Origin: Streptomyces viridochromogenes
GTDB lineage: Bacteria; Actinomycetota; Actinomycetes; Streptomycetales; Streptomycetaceae
DNA length: 7,101 nucleotides
Assembly (NCBI RefSeq): GCF_001270495.1
Contig: NZ_LGUR01000041.1
Location: forward strand, 1-7,101
Reading direction: 5' to 3'
Made by a program: the position numbers and the translations under genes. Of this stretch, positions 1-5,455 are shown one piece after another; positions within the stretch are counted from its first letter, which is position 1, and each line of letters begins with the position of its first letter. Under the pieces are notes generated by a model. That model was not told the DNA's origin. It made no database searches and saw nothing but the letters and a program-made list of their open reading frames with translations.

Positions 1-477
1 CTGCGCCACGGCCCGCACCCGGGGCCGGACCACGCTGTTGATGAGCAGCGCGAGGGCGACGGGGATCGGGAAGAACAGCACCAGTTGGAGCACGAACAGG
101 ACGACGGTGTTCTCCGCGGCACTCCAGAACAGCGGGTCGTCCATCATCCGCGAGAACTGCTCCACCCCGACCCATGGGCTGTGGAAGATCGCGGTGATGC
201 CGTTGCTGGAGACGTACGGGTCGTAGTCCTGGAAGGCGACGACGTTGCCGAGCAGCGGGACGTAGTTGAAGAGCAGGAGCAGGACCATGACGGGCAGCGT
301 CATCAGGATGAGCGCCCGGTCGCGGCGCAGCCGGATCCGGAAGGGAACCTTGCCCGCCCGGCCCGCCTTGCCCGGCACCCGGTCCTTCGCCACCGCGGTG
401 GCGACCGCGGCCGTCGGTTCCTCGACGGCCGCGGGGGGACGAGTCCCGTCGGGCCTGCTCCCGGCCGTGAGAGACAT
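1..477 (-). CDS. Sugar ABC transporter permease, LplB/YtcP type (partial, N-terminal 159 residues)
   Basis: This is an inner-membrane permease subunit of a carbohydrate ABC importer. It would form the channel with a second permease and take substrate from the lipoprotein encoded just upstream. The frame is open from the ATG at 477 to the left edge, giving 159 residues; full-length relatives are about 300-330. A charged, Ala/Pro/Arg-rich cytoplasmic tail (residues 1-55) ends in a basic stretch, FRIRLRRDRA. The first membrane segment spans about 56-82 and contains NYVPLLGNVVAFQDY, which resembles the start of LplB-type permeases. A periplasmic-side stretch includes WVGVEQF, and a second membrane segment spans about 123-148. 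The EAA loop that contacts the ATPase would lie beyond the edge. The start overlaps the upstream stop by one base (TGATG) and lacks a clear Shine-Dalgarno sequence, so translational coupling is likely. The family is clear; the sugar is not. Confidence 0.92.
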   Translation of the reverse strand, partial: MSLTAGSRPDGTRPPAAVEEPTAAVATAVAKDRVPGKAGRAGKVPFRIRLRRDRALILMTLPVMVLLLLFNYVPLLGNVVAFQDYDPYVSSNGITAIFHSPWVGVEQFSRMMDDPLFWSAAENTVVLFVLQLVLFFPIPVALALLINSVVRPRVRAVAQ

Positions 478-2141
478 CAGTTGCCGCTGCCGTTCTTGTC
501 GATGAGCTCCTTGTACCAGTCGCGCAGCTTGTCGCCGCCGGAGGACTTCCAGGTGGAGATGGCCTGCTGTACGTCGGACAGCTTCCGGTTGCCGCGCACG
601 AAGTCGATCTCCAGCTGCTCGAACTGGCTGGAGAGATTGGCGTAGCGGCTCGGCTCGACGATGTTCATGCCGTACGTGGACGTCTTCTTCATGAAGGCGC
701 CCATCCGCTGCTGCCACTCGACCTGCTTGCGGGCGACGTCGGGGAAGTCGGGGTGGGCGTAGTAGGCGGCCGGCGCGGCCAACATCACCCAGGCGTTGAC
801 CACCTGGGAGTTGCCCAGGTCGTTCTTGACCGGGACGCCGTCCTTGACCGTGTAGTGGGTGCCCTCGACGCCGTAGTCGACGAGCATCCGCTCCTTGGTG
901 CCATAGGGCGCGGCCGCGAAGTTGGCCGCGGCCAGCGCGTTCTCCACGGTCGTCTTCGAGGCGCCCTTGCGGATCATCGACCAGATACCGGCGGGCTGGG
1001 CCGCCGTAAGCTTCGGGTTGCCGCCGTCCGCGCCGAAGATGTCCATGCCCTCGATCTCGAAATCCGGGTTGGACGCGGCCTGTTCGGTGGTCTTGCCGTA
1101 CCAGTTGGACATGTCCTGGTTGAAGACGAGGATCTGGCCGGCGGTGAAACGGTTACCCGCGTCGCCGGAGCGCGCCTTGTCGTCGGGATGGACCACGCCC
1201 GCGTCGAACAGCTTGCGCGTCCACTCCAGGGCTTCCAGGTACTCGGGCTGCTCGATGCGGTACGTCAGCTTGCCGTCGTCCCCGATGTCCCAGCCGAGCG
1301 TCCCGGACGGGCGGACGCCGAAGATGCCCCACGCGGTCCAGTTCATGTCACCGCAGGCCCACACCTTGGCCTTGGCGCTGGTGGCCTCCTTGGCCCAGCT
1401 GAGGAACTCGTCCGGCGACTTGGGGGCCGACCAGCCCTTCTTGTCGAAGATGGGCACGATGAAGGACGCGGTGGCGGCCGGCATCGGGATGCCGCGCAGC
1501 GCGCCGCCGAAGATGCCCATGCGCCAGGCGTCGGAGGGGATGGCGGCCAGGTTCGGGTACTTCTTGACCTTGTCGCCCGCCAGGTAGGGACCGAGGTCCA
1601 TGAACTTCGCGGTGACCGCGTTCGAGATCTTGCCGACGAGTTCCCAGCCCGGCACGACCACCATGTCGGGTATGGAACTGGAGGCGAGGACGGCGCCGAG
1701 CTTCTCGCCGTAGGTGGTGCCGTCCTGGTTCTGCCAGGTGATCTTGGTGCCCGCCGCGGCGTCGAGCGCCGTGTAGTAGGGGTTCCCGGGCTTGGGCGGG
1801 GAGCCCCAGAACGGGGACATGACCTTGAAGGAGGCGCCGGTGCCGAGCTTCTCCGGGACCGAGGTCTTCAGGGCCGCGAGGTCGACCTTGCCCGTGTAGC
1901 CGGCCGCCGAACCGTTCTTCGACGGCAGGTCCGGCTGGGCGACGGTGCTGGCGACGTAGGCCGGGAGCAGCTTGTCCGCTGCCTTGCCCGAAGTGGCACC
2001 CTCCCGCGAACCGGATTCCGAACCGCCGCAGGCGGCGAGCAGCGGCATCCCACCCGCCACCGCTGCGGTGGCGACCGCCGTGGAGGCGAGGAAGGTTCTC
2101 CGGCTGGGTCCGGAGGGGGCGGAGTCGGCGTTCGGCGTCAT
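477..2141 (-). CDS. Tat-exported lipoprotein, extracellular solute-binding protein of a sugar ABC importer
   Basis: This 554-residue protein captures the sugar outside the membrane and delivers it to the permeases encoded next. The N-terminus shows a twin-arginine motif (SRRTFLA, residues 13-19), a hydrophobic Ala/Val stretch (20-37) and a lipobox LAAC whose Cys38 is the predicted lipidation site. Export by Tat followed by anchoring is therefore likely. A Gly/Ser-rich linker follows, then a binding domain from about residue 90. Length and features such as FKVMSPFWG, DMVVVPGWEL, GIPMP and FDAGVVHPDD suggest the large LplA/YtcQ/AlgQ-like class of family 1 binding proteins, some of which bind oligosaccharides; this is a comparison from memory. 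The ATG at 2141 has GAAGGG eight bases upstream (2155-2150). The gene heads the minus-strand operon and has about 145 bp of leader between it and a palindromic operator at 2286-2299. Substrate is not determinable here; the adjacent GH3 enzyme suggests a beta-linked oligosaccharide. Confidence 0.95.
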   Translation of the reverse strand: MTPNADSAPSGPSRRTFLASTAVATAAVAGGMPLLAACGGSESGSREGATSGKAADKLLPAYVASTVAQPDLPSKNGSAAGYTGKVDLAALKTSVPEKLGTGASFKVMSPFWGSPPKPGNPYYTALDAAAGTKITWQNQDGTTYGEKLGAVLASSSIPDMVVVPGWELVGKISNAVTAKFMDLGPYLAGDKVKKYPNLAAIPSDAWRMGIFGGALRGIPMPAATASFIVPIFDKKGWSAPKSPDEFLSWAKEATSAKAKVWACGDMNWTAWGIFGVRPSGTLGWDIGDDGKLTYRIEQPEYLEALEWTRKLFDAGVVHPDDKARSGDAGNRFTAGQILVFNQDMSNWYGKTTEQAASNPDFEIEGMDIFGADGGNPKLTAAQPAGIWSMIRKGASKTTVENALAAANFAAAPYGTKERMLVDYGVEGTHYTVKDGVPVKNDLGNSQVVNAWVMLAAPAAYYAHPDFPDVARKQVEWQQRMGAFMKKTSTYGMNIVEPSRYANLSSQFEQLEIDFVRGNRKLSDVQQAISTWKSSGGDKLRDWYKELIDKNGSGN

Positions 2142-2233
2142 TGCGTCAACCCTTCATGGCGCACCTGGACACCCGGCGGTGGGCCGTCGGCTGCGGTGTC
2201 TTAAGTGGATCTGGCTGAGCTGAAGCGATCCTG

Positions 2234-2279
2234 CGACCACGGCGGGGGGCACCCCGGAAGCGTGCGAGCCTCGTGGTCG
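2234..2279 (-). promoter_or_regulatory. Inverted repeat / possible stem-loop in the importer mRNA leader
   Basis: On the minus strand, CGACCACG (2279-2272) and CGTGGTCG (2241-2234) are exact complements separated by a 30-nt, GC-rich loop. It lies just after operator 1, in the roughly 145-nt untranslated leader of the binding-protein gene. I do not recognise a known riboswitch fold. A role in mRNA stability or in tuning the high expression usual for binding proteins is possible but inferred. Confidence 0.4.
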
Positions 2280-2285
2280 AACTAG

Positions 2286-2299
2286 TCGAAGCGCTTCGA
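2286..2299. promoter_or_regulatory. Palindromic operator 1 (LacI-family type), importer side
   Basis: TCGAAGCGCTTCGA is a perfect 14-bp palindrome with a central CG, the form typical of LacI-family operators. It lies just downstream of the candidate minus-strand -10, near the inferred transcription start of the binding-protein operon. The same 14 bp recurs at 2468-2481. An extra GTCGAA half-site at 2276-2281 lies 9 bp to its left. Repressor identity is inferred from the operator form only. Confidence 0.82.
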
Positions 2300-2309
2300 T
2301 GTTGCTGCG

Positions 2310-2338
2310 AGGTTAAGTGAAGGCATGGGGGTGCACAA
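2310..2338 (-). promoter_or_regulatory. Candidate promoter of the importer operon
   Basis: On the minus strand, TTGTGC (2338-2333) and TAACCT (2315-2310) are 17 bp apart, each matching three of six consensus bases of a housekeeping-sigma promoter. The inferred start would be near 2303, with operator 1 immediately downstream, a good geometry for repression. The match is weak and is supported mainly by position. Confidence 0.4.
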
Positions 2339-2431
2339 GGGTCGATTCCAAGATTCCTCCGAGGTGTGGAGGATCCGACCGCTCTCTTATGGCGCTTGAA
2401 ATAACGGTCAGGAGTCGGAGTTGTTGCGCCG

Positions 2432-2447
2432 GGGTGTCTTGACACCC
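2432..2447. repeat. 16-bp inverted repeat overlapping the GH3 -35 element
   Basis: GGGTGTC (2432-2438), a two-base TT centre and GACACCC (2441-2447) form an uninterrupted inverted repeat that contains most of the TTGACA -35. Its sequence is unrelated to the TCGAAGCGCTTCGA operators. It could be a site for a second regulator or a chance palindrome. Confidence 0.5.
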
Positions 2448-2468
2448 ACCCCCTCGTCGAATCAGCAT
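2439..2468 (+). promoter_or_regulatory. Candidate promoter of the GH3 gene
   Basis: A perfect TTGACA -35 hexamer (2439-2444) is followed after 18 bp by CAGCAT (2463-2468), a three-of-six match to the -10 consensus. Transcription would start near 2475, inside operator 2, giving a leader of roughly 40-45 nt. The -35 is strong and the -10 is weak. Confidence 0.5.
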
Positions 2469-2481
2469 CGAAGCGCTTCGA
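2468..2481. promoter_or_regulatory. Palindromic operator 2 (LacI-family type), GH3 side
   Basis: This is a second exact copy of TCGAAGCGCTTCGA, centred 182 bp from the first and ending 36 bp before the GH3 start codon. It sits directly after the candidate GH3 -10 hexamer, so a bound protein would cover the inferred +1. Flanks are also shared: the six bases before operator 2 on the plus strand run CAGCAT (overlapping its first T), and the corresponding bases before operator 1 on the minus strand run CAACAT. An extra GTCGAA half-site is at 2456-2461. Confidence 0.84.
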
Positions 2482-2503
2482 AAGCGCCTCGCCGTTCCAC
2501 CGC

Positions 2504-2510
2504 AAGGGGA
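2504..2510 (+). promoter_or_regulatory. Ribosome binding site fixing the GH3 GTG start
   Basis: AAGGGGA ends seven bases before the GTG at 2518. It is the only good Shine-Dalgarno-like sequence between operator 2 and the conserved GH3 N-terminus (PFAKRIDDLL), so it supports the GTG start over any downstream ATG; the next ATG codons are far inside the catalytic domain. Confidence 0.75.
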
Positions 2511-2517
2511 TCCCCAC

Positions 2518-5358
2518 GTGACCGCACAAACGCCGCCTACGCCTCCTTTCCGCGATCGGCGCCTGCCGTTCGCGAAGCGCATCGACGACCTTCTGACGCG
2601 GCTCACGCTCGATGAAAAGATCGGATTCCTGCACCAGTTCGCGCCCGCCGTCGAACGACTCGGCATCGAGGGGTTCCGCACCGGCCAGGAAGCCCTGCAC
2701 GGCGTGGCCTGGATGGGGCCGGCCACCGTGTTCCCGCAGGCGGTCGGCCTCGGCGCGACATGGAACACCGAACTCGTACGACGGGTCGGCGAGGCCGTCT
2801 CCAAGGAGACCCGCGCGATGCGCGCCCGCGACGAGCGGGTGGGACTGAACGTCTGGGCTCCCACCGTCAACCTCCTGCGCCACCCCCTCTGGGGCCGTAA
2901 CGAGGAGGGCTACTCCGAGGACCCCAAGCTCACCTCGGCCATCGCCACCGCGTACACCCGTGGCCTGCGCGGCGACCACCCGACGTACTGGCGCACCGCA
3001 CCCGTCCTCAAGCACTGGCTGGCCCACAACAACGAGACGGGCCGTGACGTCACGTCGTCCTCGGTGCGCCCGCGCGTCCTGCACGAGTACGATCTGCGCG
3101 CCTTCCGCGAGACGGTCGAGGCGGGCGGGACGGCCGGTGTGATGCCGGCGTACAACCTGGTCAACGGCCGCCCCAACCACGTCTCGCCCTATCTGCGCGA
3201 GCACCTGCGCACCTGGACCGACGAGGACCTGCTGGTCTGCTCCGACGCGGGGGCGCCCTCCAACCTGGTCGACTCCGAGCACTACTTCGACACCCACGAG
3301 GAGGCCACGGCCGCCGCGCTGCTGGCCGGTGTCGACAGCTTCACCGACCACGGCACCGACGGTTCGAAGATCACCGCACGCGTGCGCGGGGCCCTGGAGC
3401 GGGGCCTGCTGACCGAGGCGGACATCGACACGGCCGTACGCCGCCAGCTCTCGGTGCGTTTCCGGCTCGGCGAGTTCGACCCGGAGTACGACCCGCACGC
3501 GCTCACCAAGGACTTCGACACCCCGGCCCACCGCACCCTCGCCCAGGAGGCCGCCGAGCAGTCGGTCGTCCTGCTCAAGAACAGCGGCGGCCTGCTGCCG
3601 CTCGCCCCGGACACCCGGCTCGCCGTGGTCGGTCTGCTCGCCGACGAGTGCAAGCTCGACTGGTACAGCGGCACGCTCATCCACCGCTCGACCCCGCTGG
3701 AGGGCGTGTACGAGCGGTTCGGCGCGGAGCGGGTGGAGTTCGCGGAAGGCGTGGACCGGGTCCTGCTGAAGACCTCGACCGGAGCCTTCCTGCACGTTCC
3801 GGAGGCGGACGCCGACGACGAGGTGCGCGGCGCCGAGGGCGCCCTCGACCCGGCCCTGCTCGCCGGCCGTACCGATCTGCCCCCGCTGACCACGGACCCG
3901 ACCGGCACCGAGTTCGCGCTCGTCGACTGGGGCGAGGGCGTGCTGACCCTGCGCGCCCCCGACGGCCGCTACCTCTCGGTCGCCGAGGACGGCTGTGTCC
4001 GCGCCTCCGCCGACCAGCCCGGAGGCTGGGTCGTCCAGGAGACGTTCCGCCTGGAAGCGCATGAGAACGGACACCTCCTCCGGCACATGGGTACGGGTCG
4101 CCACGTCTCAGTCGCCGCCGACGGCGTGCGGGTTGCCGAAGCGAATCCGGAAACTTTCCAGCTCATCGTCGTCGAAAACGGTGAAGACGCTGTAACCCGG
4201 GTCACCGCACAGGCGGACGTGGTCCTGGTGGTCGCGGGCAACGACCCGCACATCCACGGCCGCGAGACCGAGGACCGCTCGACGCTGCACCTCCCCGCCC
4301 ACCAGGAGCGCCTGCTGCGCGCCGCGCACGCCGCCAACCCGAACACGGTGCTGGCGCTGGTGTCGGCGTACCCCTACGCCGTCGATCACGCGGCCCTTCC
4401 GGCGCTGCTCTGGATGTCGCACGGCGGCCAGGCGGCCGGCACCGCCCTGGCCCGTGTCCTGGCCGGCGACGTCTCCCCCGCGGGCCGTCTCCCGCAGACC
4501 TGGTACGCCGCCGACACCGACCTGCCCGACCTTCTCGACTACGACGTGATCGGCAGCCGCCAGACCTACCTGTACTTCGAGGGGACCCCGCTGTTCCCGT
4601 TCGGCCACGGCCTGTCGTACGCGGCCTTCTCCTACGCCGACCTCAGCACCCGCACGACGGACGACTCCCTGCACGTCTCCTTCACGGTCACCAACACCGG
4701 CGATGTGCCGGCCGACGAGGTGGCCCAGCTCTACACCCGCGCCGTGGACCCGGCGGTGCCGCGCCCGCGCCGCGAGCTGATGGCGCACAGCCGGGTGCGG
4801 CTGGCACCGGGCGAGCGGACGGAGCTGAGCTTCGAAGTCCCGCTGTCCGCCTTCGCCTTCTGGGACGTGGCCCGGGGCGGCTGGCGCCGGGAGCCCGGCC
4901 CGTACGAGGTGCTGGCCGGCGCCTCCAGCGAGGACGTCCGCCTGCGGACGACGGTGATCCTGGACGGCGAGGCATCCGCCCCGCGCCCCGTCCGGCGCCG
5001 CGGACTGGCCGCGGCCGACTTCGACGAGCAGAGCGGCATCGCGATCGTCGACCGCACGAAGACGACGGGCGACTCGGTGACGCCGGCCCAGGGCAGGTCG
5101 GGTCAACTGGTCTACCGGGACTGCGACTTCGGGGACGGCGTCACCGAGGTGACGGCGGCGCTCTCCGGCGACGGCGCGGTCGAGGTGTCGCTGGACGGGG
5201 GCGCGGTGCTCGCCGTCCTGACGTCCGAGGCGGCGGACGACGCGAGCCCGTACGACTACGCGACACTGCGCGCCGGGATCATCGCCGAGGGCGTCCGGGA
5301 CGTCCACCTCAGACTGCGCGGCCCGGTGCGGCTCGCGCACGTCGGCTTCTCCGGTTGA
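2518..5358 (+). CDS. Cytoplasmic family 3 glycoside hydrolase with inserted beta-trefoil and C-terminal CBM6-like domain
   Basis: This 946-residue retaining glycosidase, likely a beta-glucosidase or beta-xylosidase, would release sugars from an imported oligosaccharide. It has no signal peptide. The N-terminal barrel (about 19-318) shows KHW (165-167), MPAYN (209-213) and CSDAGA, where Asp243 is the expected nucleophile. The alpha/beta sandwich domain runs from about 345 to 700, with AGNDPHIHGRETEDR at 573-587; Glu583 or Glu585 is the likely acid/base. FPFGHGLSY (693-701) is typical of GH3. Inside the sandwich, residues about 412-556 form an insert with three fascin-like units. A fibronectin-III-like domain follows (about 708-815), then an added CBM6-like domain (about 818-946; VYRDCDFGDGVTEV, VEVSLDGG). 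Single-domain-set GH3 enzymes are usually 700-850 residues. The gene starts with GTG, has an operator just upstream, is divergent from the importer, and ends before a strong terminator. Family assignment is firm; substrate is not. Confidence 0.97.
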   Translation: MTAQTPPTPPFRDRRLPFAKRIDDLLTRLTLDEKIGFLHQFAPAVERLGIEGFRTGQEALHGVAWMGPATVFPQAVGLGATWNTELVRRVGEAVSKETRAMRARDERVGLNVWAPTVNLLRHPLWGRNEEGYSEDPKLTSAIATAYTRGLRGDHPTYWRTAPVLKHWLAHNNETGRDVTSSSVRPRVLHEYDLRAFRETVEAGGTAGVMPAYNLVNGRPNHVSPYLREHLRTWTDEDLLVCSDAGAPSNLVDSEHYFDTHEEATAAALLAGVDSFTDHGTDGSKITARVRGALERGLLTEADIDTAVRRQLSVRFRLGEFDPEYDPHALTKDFDTPAHRTLAQEAAEQSVVLLKNSGGLLPLAPDTRLAVVGLLADECKLDWYSGTLIHRSTPLEGVYERFGAERVEFAEGVDRVLLKTSTGAFLHVPEADADDEVRGAEGALDPALLAGRTDLPPLTTDPTGTEFALVDWGEGVLTLRAPDGRYLSVAEDGCVRASADQPGGWVVQETFRLEAHENGHLLRHMGTGRHVSVAADGVRVAEANPETFQLIVVENGEDAVTRVTAQADVVLVVAGNDPHIHGRETEDRSTLHLPAHQERLLRAAHAANPNTVLALVSAYPYAVDHAALPALLWMSHGGQAAGTALARVLAGDVSPAGRLPQTWYAADTDLPDLLDYDVIGSRQTYLYFEGTPLFPFGHGLSYAAFSYADLSTRTTDDSLHVSFTVTNTGDVPADEVAQLYTRAVDPAVPRPRRELMAHSRVRLAPGERTELSFEVPLSAFAFWDVARGGWRREPGPYEVLAGASSEDVRLRTTVILDGEASAPRPVRRRGLAAADFDEQSGIAIVDRTKTTGDSVTPAQGRSGQLVYRDCDFGDGVTEVTAALSGDGAVEVSLDGGAVLAVLTSEAADDASPYDYATLRAGIIAEGVRDVHLRLRGPVRLAHVGFSG
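3751..4185 (+). other. Inserted fascin-like beta-trefoil within the GH3 sandwich domain
   Basis: This stretch encodes residues about 412-556. Three units each contain a turn of the form [TD]G-x-[FYH]-[LV]-[HS]-V at 421-427, 482-488 and 526-532, and each ends in an EF or ETF strand (465-468, 508-512, 545-549). Three such units match the pseudo-threefold symmetry of a beta-trefoil, a fold often used for sugar binding. The first unit carries an acidic extension (about 428-462). The position corresponds to where other GH3 enzymes carry a PA14 domain. Fold is inferred from pattern, not from a search. Confidence 0.65.
4969..5355 (+). other. C-terminal CBM6-like domain of the GH3 enzyme
   Basis: Residues about 818-946 lie beyond the fibronectin-III-like domain where GH3 proteins usually end. 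The sequence has the strand order and motifs of a CBM6-type jelly roll: an aromatic residue in a VYRDCDF strand, FGDGVTEV, a VEVSLDGG strand, and closing VRDVHLRLRG and HVGF strands. It would bind polysaccharide or oligosaccharide ends. Detection is by eye, so a related beta-sandwich cannot be excluded. Confidence 0.55.
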
Positions 5359-5382
5359 GGGTCCGGAAGAGGCCGGCACAAA

Positions 5383-5424
5383 GAAGAGGCCCGGCACCGG
5401 AAGGCATCGGTGCCGGGCCTCTTC
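5383..5424. terminator. Strong bidirectional hairpin terminator between convergent genes
   Basis: A perfect 17-bp stem pairs GAAGAGGCCCGGCACCG (5383-5399) with its exact complement at 5408-5424 around an 8-nt loop (GAAGGCAT). It lies 24 bp after the GH3 stop and 31 bp beyond the aldehyde dehydrogenase stop on the other strand. There is no U-run on either side, which is common for actinobacterial terminators. It would stop both converging transcripts. Confidence 0.88.
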
Positions 5425-5439
5425 GGAGAGCCTAACTGA

Positions 5440-5454
5440 AAATGGATCCCATTT
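5440..5454 (-). other. Small AT-rich inverted repeat at the aldehyde dehydrogenase stop
   Basis: AAATGG (5440-5445) and CCATTT (5449-5454) are complementary around a three-base loop, immediately after the dehydrogenase stop codon on the minus strand. The gene ends with tandem stops, TAG then TAA (5458-5453). The stem is short and weak, and the main terminator lies just beyond. It is notable mainly for its low GC. Confidence 0.35.
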
Positions 5455-5455
5455 A

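Larger units (their letters stand above)
2142..2517. promoter_or_regulatory. Divergent control region between importer operon and GH3 gene
   Basis: This 376-bp gap separates two divergent transcription units and holds no convincing gene. It is visibly less GC-rich than the flanking coding DNA, especially at 2285-2430. It contains two identical 14-bp palindromes, a candidate promoter in each direction, an 8-bp-arm inverted repeat in the importer leader, and a 16-bp inverted repeat over the GH3 -35 element. Each is listed separately. The layout suggests that one repressor controls uptake and hydrolysis together. Confidence 0.85.

Noticed and set aside
387..404. Perfect 18-bp palindrome TCGCCACCGCGGTGGCGA inside the permease gene
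   Set aside because: It encodes the Ala/Val-rich repeat in the cytoplasmic tail, where GC-only codons easily create palindromes. It has no similarity to the intergenic operators.
753..2204. 483-codon open frame on the plus strand opposite the binding-protein gene
   Set aside because: It is antisense to a gene with clear lipoprotein and binding-protein features. Its translation is Arg/Gly/Val-rich low-complexity with no recognisable motif, as expected for a shadow frame in high-GC DNA.
2355..2373. TCCTCC/GGAGGA inverted repeat between the two promoters
   Set aside because: Only six bp with a seven-base loop, upstream of both candidate start sites; too short to claim as a site or structure.
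2389..2442. 17-codon open frame (ATG at 2389) with a Cys-Cys pair, a possible leader peptide
   Set aside because: It ends inside the candidate GH3 -35 element, so it would precede transcription from that promoter. The nearest GGAGGA is 15 bases away, too far for a good start.
2146..4104. 652-codon open frame on the minus strand opposite the GH3 gene and intergenic region
   Set aside because: It runs across the divergent promoters and both operators and is antisense to conserved GH3 motifs. Composition is that of a shadow frame.
4108..5397. 429-codon open frame on the minus strand opposite the 3' half of the GH3 gene
   Set aside because: It starts inside the terminator stem and its translation is Arg/Val/Gly-rich without motifs. 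The plus-strand GH3 frame explains the region fully.
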